Shown piece after piece: positions 1 to 6,146 of a stretch of 6,146 bases of DNA. Position numbers and translations under genes: made by a program. Numbering within the stretch: the first letter of the stretch is position 1; the number at the start of each line of letters is the position of its first letter. Origin of the DNA: Candidatus Gastranaerophilales bacterium (GTDB taxonomy: Bacteria; Cyanobacteriota; Vampirovibrionia; Gastranaerophilales; Gastranaerophilaceae); the NCBI GenBank assembly GCA_944323945.1, contig CALUUL010000091.1, positions 1-6,146 on the forward strand, written 5' to 3'. The notes beneath the pieces are model-generated. The model worked only from the letters and a program-made list of their open reading frames with translations. It was not told the origin of the DNA and did no database searches.

Positions 1-296
1 TGCAATTTATCTAAATTATTATAGTTTACCTTACTTAAGTTATTATAGATATCTTCTAATAATTCAATATCATATTTATTAAACTGATTATATGTGTCTT
101 TTGTTTTAATAATATAATAACCGCCATCAGGACCCATAAAAGTTTCTATAGGAATATCGGCGTCTTCTAGTTCTTGCTTGTAATATCTAACCATTCTTTC
201 AGTTATACCTAGTTTTTGAGATAACTCTTTAACATTATATTTGTTTCCTGTGTTTAAATAATTTAACATTTTAATGGCATTTGATATTTTTCCCAT
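1..296 (-). CDS. DeoR/YafY-like helix-turn-helix regulator, N-terminal part (runs off the left edge)
   Basis: The first 98 codons of a DNA-binding regulator; the rest lies outside the window. Translation begins MGKISNAIKMLNYLNTGNKY. A winged-helix DNA-binding domain covers about residues 5-62: helix 1 at 4-15, the helix-turn-helix around 21-44 (VKELSQKLGITERMVRYYKQ), and a wing ending in GPDGGYYI (55-62). This is the usual N-terminal architecture of HTH_11/DeoR-like proteins, many of which carry a C-terminal WYL ligand-binding domain; whether one follows here cannot be seen. The ATG at 294-296 is chosen because AGAGG (304-308) lies 7 nt upstream and the frame opens there. It has its own promoter and lies beyond the terminator of the restriction operon, so it is a separate unit. 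WYL regulators of the BrxR/CapW type control some phage-defence loci, but nothing visible shows that this one regulates the neighbouring operon. Confident as an HTH protein, not as to its target. Confidence 0.8.
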   Translation of the reverse strand, partial: MGKISNAIKMLNYLNTGNKYNVKELSQKLGITERMVRYYKQELEDADIPIETFMGPDGGYYIIKTKDTYNQFNKYDIELLEDIYNNLSKVNYNNLDKL

Positions 297-330
297 AGGT
301 ATTCCTCTTTTCACTAAATTTACTAATTTA

Positions 331-359
331 ATTATACTAGATATGAGGGGAGCGGGCAA
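331..359 (-). promoter_or_regulatory. Sigma-A-type promoter of the helix-turn-helix regulator gene
   Basis: Read on the minus strand, a perfect TATAAT (-10, plus-strand 331-336) is preceded by a 17-bp spacer and TTGCCC (-35, plus-strand 354-359, four of six matches to TTGACA). It ends 34 bp before the ATG at 296, leaving a short leader with a ribosome binding site. The -35 box overlaps the U-tract end of the upstream terminator, so readthrough from the restriction operon could interfere with this promoter. Confidence 0.7.
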
Positions 360-389
360 ATAAAAATAACACCTTGATGGGGTGTTATT
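358..389 (-). terminator. Intrinsic terminator of the hsdR / PHP-ATPase / small-protein unit
   Basis: On the minus strand, AATAACACC (389-381) and GGTGTTATT (373-365) form a perfect 9-bp stem around a 7-nt loop, followed by TTTATTT. The stem has the G:C pairs next to the loop and the run of U needed for factor-independent termination in the minus direction only; on the plus strand no T-run follows the stem. It lies about 120 bp beyond the stop codon of the small acidic gene and is the only clear terminator downstream of hsdR in the window. Confidence 0.8.
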
Positions 390-511
390 CAGTTCGACTT
401 TATCTATATTAGGCGATGGTCATCATCTTTTAAAATAATTAGATAAAAATCGATTCCTTGTAGTGTATGTTAGCTCTGTTTGAGGAGGGTTGCAAGTATA
501 AAATTTATATG
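390..511 (-). other. Intergenic stretch or long 3' untranslated region, possibly structured
   Basis: This is a 122-bp stretch between the small acidic gene and the terminator. It encodes no convincing protein: the best plus-strand frame (ATG at 467) gives only 20 residues without a suitably placed ribosome binding site. It holds an 8-bp inverted repeat, TTTATCTA (399-406) with TAGATAAA (440-447), enclosing a small GATG/CATC hairpin (415-427), and an AT palindrome (497-509) next to the preceding stop codon. On the minus strand TTGCAA (490-495) and TAACAT (467-472) are 17 bp apart and could be a weak promoter for a roughly 100-nt RNA ending at the terminator. The simplest reading is the 3' untranslated region of the operon. 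Confidence 0.35.
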
Positions 512-817
512 TTATTTTTCTTCTGAGTCATCCAACAATTTTATAACATCAGAGAATTCCTCATCTATTTCTTTTTTTAAATCATCTTTTTTTTGTTCGA
601 ATTCCAATATATATTGATATATATTATTATATATTACTTTTTCTGCTTCATTTAAAATTTTGTGTTCATCATCTATAACATCATTCTGCATTTGATCATT
701 TGAATAGATAGTTTCTAATATTAAAAATATATCTTCCTTATTTAAATCTAAAATAGACTTTTTCATTCCGTTTAGTATATACCAACCATGATTGTCAACT
801 ATTTCTAAAACTTTCAT
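512..817 (-). CDS. Small acidic protein of unknown function, coupled to the PHP-ATPase gene
   Basis: I do not recognise this 101-residue protein. It is strongly acidic: 26 Asp/Glu against 12 Lys and no Arg. Residues 1-16 (including HGWYIL) look like beta strands, about 27-39 (KEDIFLILETIYS) like a helix, and about 52-96 like a long charged helix able to form a coiled coil. There is no signal peptide or membrane segment, so it should be cytosolic. The ATG at 815-817 is preferred over a TTG 18 bp upstream because AAAGGA (825-830) sits 7 nt before it. The gene starts inside the last codons of the PHP-ATPase gene in another frame (23-bp overlap), so the two are probably translationally coupled and their products may act together. 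Its acidity would fit a partner, inhibitor or nucleic-acid mimic; these are guesses. The coding region is well supported by its ribosome binding site, its length and the following terminator. Confidence 0.8.
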   Translation of the reverse strand: MKVLEIVDNHGWYILNGMKKSILDLNKEDIFLILETIYSNDQMQNDVIDDEHKILNEAEKVIYNNIYQYILEFEQKKDDLKKEIDEEFSDVIKLLDDSEEK

Positions 818-2807
818 ATTTTCTTCCTTTCTCAATATATATTTCCTTGCCGGCTTCTAATACCTCTAAAATTTTATCATAGCTTATAATTTCTTCTCCA
901 GTTACAGTCTTAAATATTTTGTCACCCATAGTTCCATAATAAATTTTATGAATTCCTTTTTTGTTTTCTGTAAATATTATCTTATCAGGATTAAGCATCA
1001 TAGCTAGTGTGCTATTATGAGTGGTTATACATACTGTAGTTTTTTCTGAAATATTTTTTATAATATCAACAATATTTTCACTAATAAATGGATTATCAAA
1101 TGATGCTTCTGGTTCATCTATTAATAATACATCATATTTATAGGCATTTGCTATTTCTTTCAATAAATTAAATTCTGCTTTTTCACCACCCGATGGCTTT
1201 TCTCCAATCTGATTTTTAATATCATACTCAATATTAACAAGAGCTTTACAAATATTATTTATATTTATTCCTAATTTATATAGTTCATTAACATACTGAT
1301 ATAAGTTATTCGCGTTATAATATTTTTCAAATATCGTTTTCAAAGAAGATTTAATATTTAAATTGTTTTTTAAATCTGTTATATTATCATATTTTTTTGA
1401 TTTTATATTAACAGTAAACAATTGCAAATCTTGTGAGTCGATTTCTCGTTCTAATTTTATTTTTTTAAATATCGTGTTAGCTTTTTCAGAAAGCTTTCGA
1501 TGTTTAAAACAAGATATTAGTGTCATATAGTCTGGTGTATTTGCAGAAGACTTTTTATTTAATCCACTTTTTATTTTTTTTATTGCTTCATTTGCACATT
1601 TTTCTAAAGTTATTTTTTCCTTTTCCTTTTTTCTTTGCTCAATTAACTCCCTAATTAATTTAGCTAAATTATCTCTATCTATATATTTATAAATAATATC
1701 AGAATTCCATGTTGTTTTATAAACTTTAATTAGTGAATTAATTATATCTACTGCAGAATTAGAAACATCAATATTAAATTCAATTTCTGAAAATATTTTT
1801 GTTTTTGAAAATGAATCAATATTTGCCTTTTCTGCATAATCAAATAAACTGTTTAATTGTTCTTCTATATCGTTCTCTTCTTTTTCTAAATCAAAAGACA
1901 GAATTCTATTAATTAATGTTTTAAATTTTGAATAAAATGAATCAGAAATAGAGTTACACTCTCTTTTTATTAATTCTTTAAACTTAGAGTCTTCTGCTGA
2001 TCCTATCAAACTAAATTGTGGTACATATAGACAATTATCATTATCAAATGTTTCTTTTATCTTTTCAAGATTGTATGTTTTTCCAGAAGTACGTGTCCCA
2101 ACAATTATATTTAATCTATTTGAAATTGTTGCACCATTTGGCAAATATTCTATTTCGTTAATACTATTATTTTTTGTCACTGATACTTTACTTTTATCTT
2201 CAATAGCTAATTTAATATTTGAAAATCCATCATTAATACTATTTACATATGTATATCTTGATGGCATTGGTTCCTTGCTACCTATTCTATAATCACTAAA
2301 TACAACAGGCACTAACGATTCATCTTCTTTAATTATTATTGAAAATTTTTTTGCATTAGGAACTTCACCACATTTTATTAATCCGTTAAATTTTTTAATT
2401 GTTGATTGATGCATTCTTGGATGCTTTTTATAATGAGGAATTAGAAGATACTTTTCATAATTTGGAAAAATTGTTATAAATTCTTCGAAAGTAACAGATG
2501 AATTCGCGTCTATTATAAACTTTTCTAATTCTGAAGATGATTTTTCTAAATCATCAGCATCACTTACATCTCCAATTATTAGTAAATGCGAATTTTCTAT
2601 ATCAACTTCTAGTCCAGGAAATACTTTTGCATTTACGCAACCATTTATAGTTTGAAATTGTTTTTTATCAAAAATATTATGATTAGTAATTGCTATACAA
2701 TCTAATTGCATTTCATTAATATATTTATTTAAGTCATTAATATCAAACTCAAATTCAACATCTTTTGCTGTAGAAATTGTATGTATATGAAAATCTACTT
2801 TTAACAT
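795..2807 (-). CDS. PHP-domain / ABC-type ATPase fusion protein (TrlF-like), putative defence effector
   Basis: A 670-residue protein. Residues 1 to about 210 form a PHP (polymerase and histidinol phosphatase) metal-dependent phosphoesterase domain: DFHIHT (H7, H9), ITNHN (H43), PGLEVD (E67), H74, H125 and a final FSDYR (D172), where Arg174 stands in place of the usual last histidine. From about 220 onward comes an SMC/ABC-type ATPase: Walker A GTRTSGKT (237-244), a possible Q-loop at Q264, about 265 mainly helical, charged residues (about 270-535, including KKEKEK) as the arm insertion, signature PSGGEKAE (538-545), Walker B VLLIDEPEASFD (560-571) with catalytic E565, and H-loop TTH (H597). 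It is shorter than many TrlF-like PHP-ATPases, which I recall as 850 residues or more. The ATG is fixed by AGGAG (2816-2820) 8 nt upstream. The likely role is an ATP-gated nuclease or phosphoesterase; the substrate is unknown. Lying just after hsdR and overlapping a small acidic gene, it looks like an accessory module of the restriction locus. Confidence 0.88.
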   Translation of the reverse strand: MLKVDFHIHTISTAKDVEFEFDINDLNKYINEMQLDCIAITNHNIFDKKQFQTINGCVNAKVFPGLEVDIENSHLLIIGDVSDADDLEKSSSELEKFIIDANSSVTFEEFITIFPNYEKYLLIPHYKKHPRMHQSTIKKFNGLIKCGEVPNAKKFSIIIKEDESLVPVVFSDYRIGSKEPMPSRYTYVNSINDGFSNIKLAIEDKSKVSVTKNNSINEIEYLPNGATISNRLNIIVGTRTSGKTYNLEKIKETFDNDNCLYVPQFSLIGSAEDSKFKELIKRECNSISDSFYSKFKTLINRILSFDLEKEENDIEEQLNSLFDYAEKANIDSFSKTKIFSEIEFNIDVSNSAVDIINSLIKVYKTTWNSDIIYKYIDRDNLAKLIRELIEQRKKEKEKITLEKCANEAIKKIKSGLNKKSSANTPDYMTLISCFKHRKLSEKANTIFKKIKLEREIDSQDLQLFTVNIKSKKYDNITDLKNNLNIKSSLKTIFEKYYNANNLYQYVNELYKLGININNICKALVNIEYDIKNQIGEKPSGGEKAEFNLLKEIANAYKYDVLLIDEPEASFDNPFISENIVDIIKNISEKTTVCITTHNSTLAMMLNPDKIIFTENKKGIHKIYYGTMGDKIFKTVTGEEIISYDKILEVLEAGKEIYIEKGRKYESFRNS
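823..830 (-). promoter_or_regulatory. Ribosome binding site inside the PHP-ATPase gene, setting the start of the small acidic gene
   Basis: On the minus strand AAAGGAAG lies within the last codons of the PHP-ATPase gene and just before the ATG at 817. It falls after the alternative TTG start, so it supports the ATG rather than the TTG. Because ribosomes finishing the upstream gene cover this site, expression of the two genes is likely coupled. Confidence 0.65.
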
Positions 2808-2828
2808 AAAACCTTCTCCTATTTAACT

Positions 2829-2880
2829 TTAATGTAAAGACTAAACAGTAAAATTACATTAATAATGTCTATTACATTAT
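2829..2880. promoter_or_regulatory. Cluster of TAATGT/ACATTA inverted repeats before the PHP-ATPase gene
   Basis: The 92-bp gap between hsdR and the PHP-ATPase gene holds a set of related inverted repeats: TTAATGTAA (2829-2837) with TTACATTAA (2854-2862), 9 bp perfect around 16 nt; the near-continuous palindrome ACATTAATAATGT (2856-2868); and ATAATGT (2862-2868) with ACATTAT (2874-2880), 7 bp around 5 nt. No U-tract follows in the minus direction, so it is not a terminator. It could be an operator for a dimeric repressor or an RNA structure just upstream of the ribosome binding site (2816-2820). I see no convincing promoter here, so the gene is probably read from the hsdR promoter. Chance occurrence in such AT-rich DNA remains possible. 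Confidence 0.45.
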
Positions 2881-2891
2881 CTTATCTTATC
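2877..2891. repeat. Three tandem TTATC units
   Basis: TTATC is repeated three times directly after the inverted-repeat cluster, a few bases downstream of the hsdR stop codon. It is non-coding, and its short length makes it a minor feature. A tract of this kind could vary in copy number, but it lies outside any gene and no effect is evident. Confidence 0.4.
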
Positions 2892-2899
2892 ATTAAAAA

Positions 2900-5800
2900 T
2901 CACATCATATATTCGGCTTGAGAAATCACTCTTGCTGTGGCTTCTTCATTATATTCCGGTGGATATCCGTATGCGTCCAATAATCTTTTTATTTGAGATC
3001 TCATTTCTGCTTGGGTTGATTTTTTCTTGGACCAATCAACAGTTGCATACTTCTCTACCACATCTTTCAATTTCATAGCAATCAATCTCAAGGTTTCATC
3101 TGTCATTAATTGTACTGCCTTGCTGTCAGTAGTTAGTGCATCATAAAAAGCTCTTTCTCTTCCTTTTAAATGATTTTTATTAGCTTTATCTTCTCCTTCG
3201 ATCATTTCTTGTGAAAATGCCATTAATCCAACGATTGTCATTTCTATTTCAGAATTATCGTCCCCACCAATTTCTGGTCTATTATTATACTGCTTAAGTA
3301 AGTTTCTTAGTCGTTCACTATATTCTTGTGATTTTACTAAATTATATTTTTTATACTCTTTAATCGCTTGTGTTAATAGTTTTTCTAAAATTTTTATAAA
3401 TACATGTGGTGGATTACTTTCTCTAAGCTCTTTAACTTTATCTTCTCTTAACAAATCCCACACACTATTTCCATCATTTTCATCAATTTTAGTCAATACC
3501 TTTACTTCATCACCAATAATTGCTTCAGCAAGTAGCTCGCTTACTCTTTCATTTATTTTAGTTAAAGAAACAGGATTTTTGGAATATTCTATTTTCTGAA
3601 TAAAATGACGTACTGCTAGATAATAATTAATTTTCACTTTAATACTTTCTTCTAAAATTCCTAAAGCTATAACATATGCACTTTTTAAAGTCTTTGTAAT
3701 TACTAAAAATTGTTTTTTACGTTTTTCATTTTCTAATAAAAAATCAGCACCATCTTGTATACATCTAAATTTATCTAGTTCTTTGTCACTATTAAATCTA
3801 ACTTTATCAATTTTATAGAACCATTCATCCAATATAGAAAGATTTTCTTCAATTAATGTTTTTGCTGTTTCTCTAATATCTTTTAAATTAATATCTCTGT
3901 CTCGCTTTGTATAAGTATTTAAGGCTTCATCCAATGCTTTTGAAATTCCAATATAGTCAACAATTAAACCAGACTCTTTTCCAGAATACACTCTATTTAC
4001 TCTTGCAATAGCCTGCATTAAAGTATGTCCTTTCATTGGTTTATCAATATACATTACATCCAAATCTTCAACATCAAATCCAGTTAACCACATATCAACA
4101 ACAATAACAATTTTCGTTTTTCCTTTTTTATTTTTAAAGTCATTAGCTATGCTATCCCTATATTTTTTATCTTTAATGACTTCTCTCATTTCTTCACTAT
4201 CTTTATTGCTTGAAGTTACAATTAACCGTAATTTTTCTTTATAATTTGGTCTTATAGATAGAATTAAATTATATAAATCAAAAGCAATTTTTCTAGTCAT
4301 ACATACAATCATTGCTTTATCGTTTAAAATTCCTTTTCTTTCTTCATAATGTTCAATTATGTCTTTTGCTAATAATTTTAATCTATCTTGATCTCCCAGT
4401 AATACTTCCATTCTACTCATTTGTGATTTTGATATATCAATTAATTCTTCTGTTACACCCTCATCGTGCATCTCACGATAATATTCATCTATTTCTTCTA
4501 ATTTTTTATCATCTAACCATACTTTAGCAAGTCTTGATTCATAAAACAATTTTACGGTAGATCCATCTTCAATAGATTGTGTCATATCATAAATGTCAAT
4601 AATATCACCAAATATAGCAGTTATATCTTTGTCTTTCGTTTGAACAGGAGTTCCTGTAAAACCTATGAATGTAGCATTAGGTAATGCTTCTCTTACATAT
4701 TTTTCATATCCATATTTTGTTTTCATTTCAAATTCATTATCATTTTTCTTGTATGTAATACTCTCTTCTATTCCGTAATGACTACGATGGGCTTCATCAC
4801 TTATAACAATTATATTGTTTCTTATATTCGGTATAATATTGTCTTTATCAATTTTTTGCAAAGTTGTAAAAATAATCCCACTTTCTTTTACATTGGCTAA
4901 TTTATCTAGCAAATCTTTTCTATTTGTAACTTTAACTGGTTCAACTCTTAGATAGTCTTTTGCATTGCTAAATGTAGTATACAATTGGTCATCCAAATCA
5001 TTTCTGTCAGTTAACACCACAATAGTAGGATTATTTAAAGTCTTTTCTTGAATCAGGCGATAAGAAAGCATCAACATACTAAAACTTTTACCAGATCCTT
5101 GCGTATGCCATATAATACCAGCCTTTCCATCCCCACTTGGTTTTTGATGATTTAAAATTGAATCAAAAGCCTTTTTTACACCGAAATATTGATGATATTG
5201 GCTTAATATTTTTATTGGTTTTTCTTTATCCTTATCAATAAAGAATAGGTTGTTTTTAATAATATCTAATAGTCTTTTTTTAGTAAATACTCCATTTATC
5301 ATCACATCTAATTTATTTACACTATTTTCATTATAAACTTCTTTACCATCAATGCTTTTCCATTCAGAATATCTTTCAAAATTACTTGTAATCGTCCCTA
5401 ATCTATTATTAGCACCATCACTAATTACACAGAATGCATTATAATTAAATAATGTTGGAATATCATATCTATATCCGCTATTATCTGAATTTCCTCCTAA
5501 TTGTTCATACGCATTTTCTATTGTTGCATCTTCTCTATTTTCAATACTTTTTAATTCGAAAATTATTAATGGTAATCCATTTACATATATTAATATATCT
5601 GGAACTCTAGTAGATCTTCCTTCATTAAATTTGACTTGGTTTCCTATTTTAAAAATATTATTTTCTGGATTTTGAAAATCGATGATTTTAATTAACGGAT
5701 TAGAGCTACTACAGTAATCTTCCACAAAGATACCATCAACTAAGTATTTATGAAACAATCTGTTTTTATCTATAAATGAAAGTACATCTAAATGTTTGAT

Positions 5801-5998
5801 TTTAGTTACAACTTCATTAAATAAGCTTCTTTTAACTTTAGAATTAATAGTCTCTAATGCTTCTAATAAATCATCTTCAATAATAAAATCATCTAAATTT
5901 CTATTAGCAAGCCATTCATCATTATTTTCAATATATGTATATCCCTTTTCTTCAAACATTTGAATAATTGACATTTCTAATTCATGTTCATTATACAT
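2900..5998 (-). CDS. hsdR: Type I restriction enzyme, R (restriction/translocation) subunit HsdR
   Basis: A complete 1032-residue HsdR, close in length to EcoR124I HsdR. With HsdM and HsdS it would translocate DNA using ATP and cut it away from the recognition site when the site is unmethylated. The N-terminal nuclease domain has the PD-(D/E)xK core D134 (RVPDIL) and E148-L-K150 (FELK), followed by Q166. The superfamily 2 motor follows: Walker A HTQGSGKS (298-305), motif Ia VVLTDRND (327-334), DEAH box 401-404, motif III FTGTP (447-451), motif V VVDMWLTGFD (633-642), motif VI QAIARVNR (662-669). Residues beyond about 700 match the helical C-terminal region of HsdR (T1RH-like). All key motifs are intact with no frameshift, so it is probably functional. 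The ATG at 5996-5998 is supported by GAGGAG (6008-6013), 9 nt upstream. It appears to be the first gene of a unit with the PHP-ATPase and small acidic genes; hsdM and a full hsdS are not in the window. Confidence 0.97.
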   Translation of the reverse strand: MYNEHELEMSIIQMFEEKGYTYIENNDEWLANRNLDDFIIEDDLLEALETINSKVKRSLFNEVVTKIKHLDVLSFIDKNRLFHKYLVDGIFVEDYCSSSNPLIKIIDFQNPENNIFKIGNQVKFNEGRSTRVPDILIYVNGLPLIIFELKSIENREDATIENAYEQLGGNSDNSGYRYDIPTLFNYNAFCVISDGANNRLGTITSNFERYSEWKSIDGKEVYNENSVNKLDVMINGVFTKKRLLDIIKNNLFFIDKDKEKPIKILSQYHQYFGVKKAFDSILNHQKPSGDGKAGIIWHTQGSGKSFSMLMLSYRLIQEKTLNNPTIVVLTDRNDLDDQLYTTFSNAKDYLRVEPVKVTNRKDLLDKLANVKESGIIFTTLQKIDKDNIIPNIRNNIIVISDEAHRSHYGIEESITYKKNDNEFEMKTKYGYEKYVREALPNATFIGFTGTPVQTKDKDITAIFGDIIDIYDMTQSIEDGSTVKLFYESRLAKVWLDDKKLEEIDEYYREMHDEGVTEELIDISKSQMSRMEVLLGDQDRLKLLAKDIIEHYEERKGILNDKAMIVCMTRKIAFDLYNLILSIRPNYKEKLRLIVTSSNKDSEEMREVIKDKKYRDSIANDFKNKKGKTKIVIVVDMWLTGFDVEDLDVMYIDKPMKGHTLMQAIARVNRVYSGKESGLIVDYIGISKALDEALNTYTKRDRDINLKDIRETAKTLIEENLSILDEWFYKIDKVRFNSDKELDKFRCIQDGADFLLENEKRKKQFLVITKTLKSAYVIALGILEESIKVKINYYLAVRHFIQKIEYSKNPVSLTKINERVSELLAEAIIGDEVKVLTKIDENDGNSVWDLLREDKVKELRESNPPHVFIKILEKLLTQAIKEYKKYNLVKSQEYSERLRNLLKQYNNRPEIGGDDNSEIEMTIVGLMAFSQEMIEGEDKANKNHLKGRERAFYDALTTDSKAVQLMTDETLRLIAMKLKDVVEKYATVDWSKKKSTQAEMRSQIKRLLDAYGYPPEYNEEATARVISQAEYMM

Positions 5999-6048
5999 AA
6001 CTACCTACTCCTCTTATTATCAACCAAATCAAGTATTTTCTATATAAA

Positions 6049-6077
6049 ATTATATCATACTTCTGCAAAAACCACCA
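6049..6077 (-). promoter_or_regulatory. Extended -10 promoter of hsdR
   Basis: On the minus strand TGATATAAT gives a perfect TATAAT (plus-strand 6049-6054) with the TGn extension (6055-6057). The -35 position at a 17-bp spacer (TGGTGG, 6072-6077) matches poorly, as is common for extended -10 promoters. It lies about 50 bp before the hsdR start, with the ribosome binding site between. Having its own promoter lets hsdR be expressed whatever happens to the hsdS DNA on its right. Confidence 0.6.
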
Positions 6078-6101
6078 TACATCGTTAGTTTTTACTTTCT
6101 T

Positions 6102-6146
6102 ATAGTTGATATTATAGGAAGTATTGATGATAAGATTGAAAATAAT
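6102..6146 (+). pseudogene. hsdS: 5'-truncated hsdS (type I specificity subunit) fragment, running off the right edge; possible silent cassette
   Basis: The last 45 bases on the plus strand read IVDIIGSIDDKIENN. This closely fits the conserved HsdS segment that follows a target-recognition domain (typically I-L-x-x-L/I-D-D-K-I-E-x-N), where the long spacer helix starts. Upstream the frame stays open only to 6048, has no ATG, GTG or TTG, and gives KPPYIVSFYFL, which does not resemble the preceding recognition domain. The gene therefore lacks its start and first half, and the break falls close to 6102. It points away from hsdR. Headless hsdS genes beginning at this very segment are typical of silent cassettes in invertible type I loci; a plain degraded remnant is the alternative. 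The family call rests on 15 residues but on a distinctive motif. Confidence 0.65.

Noticed and set aside
467..529. Plus-strand 20-residue frame and other mini-frames as a type I toxin peptide
   Set aside because: No ribosome binding site is correctly placed and there is no hydrophobic toxin-like segment; the AGGAGG at 483-488 lies inside the frame and is not spaced for any useful start.
818..835. Upstream TTG start for the small acidic gene, adding six residues
   Set aside because: The ribosome binding site AAAGGA lies after the TTG and is correctly spaced for the ATG at 817.
2071..2292. Plus-strand open frame of 73 codons inside the PHP-ATPase gene
   Set aside because: It lies fully antisense to a gene with clear domain motifs, has no recognisable product, and its hydrophobic composition is what AT-rich antisense frames give.
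2829..2880. Terminator between hsdR and the PHP-ATPase gene
   Set aside because: The hairpins are almost entirely A:T and no U-run follows them in the minus direction.
2829..2891. CRISPR-like repeat array
   Set aside because: The repeated units are only 5-9 bp, palindromic and not separated by unique spacers of constant length.
4312..4527. Plus-strand open frame of 71 codons inside hsdR
   Set aside because: It is antisense to the conserved helicase region of hsdR; the leucine- and isoleucine-rich translation is an artefact of the opposite strand.

Overview
The window is about 27% G+C by eye, with purine-rich AGGAG-type ribosome binding sites and AT-rich sigma-A-like promoters. This suggests a low-GC Bacillota, most likely a clostridial lineage; Fusobacteriota cannot be excluded. 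The species cannot be named from this sequence. The content is a defence (restriction-modification) locus.

Layout, reading from the right because nearly everything is on the minus strand. At the right edge (about 6102-6146, plus strand) is a headless fragment of a type I specificity gene (hsdS), running out of the window. Next comes a minus-strand promoter and a complete hsdR (5998-2900), the restriction and translocation subunit of a type I restriction-modification enzyme. After a 92-bp gap with clustered inverted repeats lies a 670-residue protein (2807-795) that joins an N-terminal PHP phosphoesterase domain to an ABC/SMC-type ATPase. Overlapping its end by 23 bp is a 101-residue, very acidic protein of unknown function (817-512). 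An intrinsic terminator at about 358-389 closes the unit. A separate promoter abutting the terminator drives a DeoR/YafY-like helix-turn-helix regulator, of which only the first 98 codons (296-1) are present.

How the parts may work together: HsdR needs HsdM and HsdS, which are not in the window. The plus-strand hsdS fragment opens exactly at the conserved segment between the two target-recognition domains, as expected of a silent hsdS cassette in an invertible, phase-variable type I locus; hsdM, the expressed hsdS and a recombinase may lie further right. The PHP-ATPase and the small acidic gene look like a translationally coupled accessory module attached to the restriction gene. The arrangement recalls the anticodon nuclease PrrC, an ABC-type ATPase plus nuclease encoded inside a type I restriction locus. 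This PHP-ATPase/acidic-protein pair is the best candidate for a little-described system here; its defensive role is inference, not demonstrated by the sequence.
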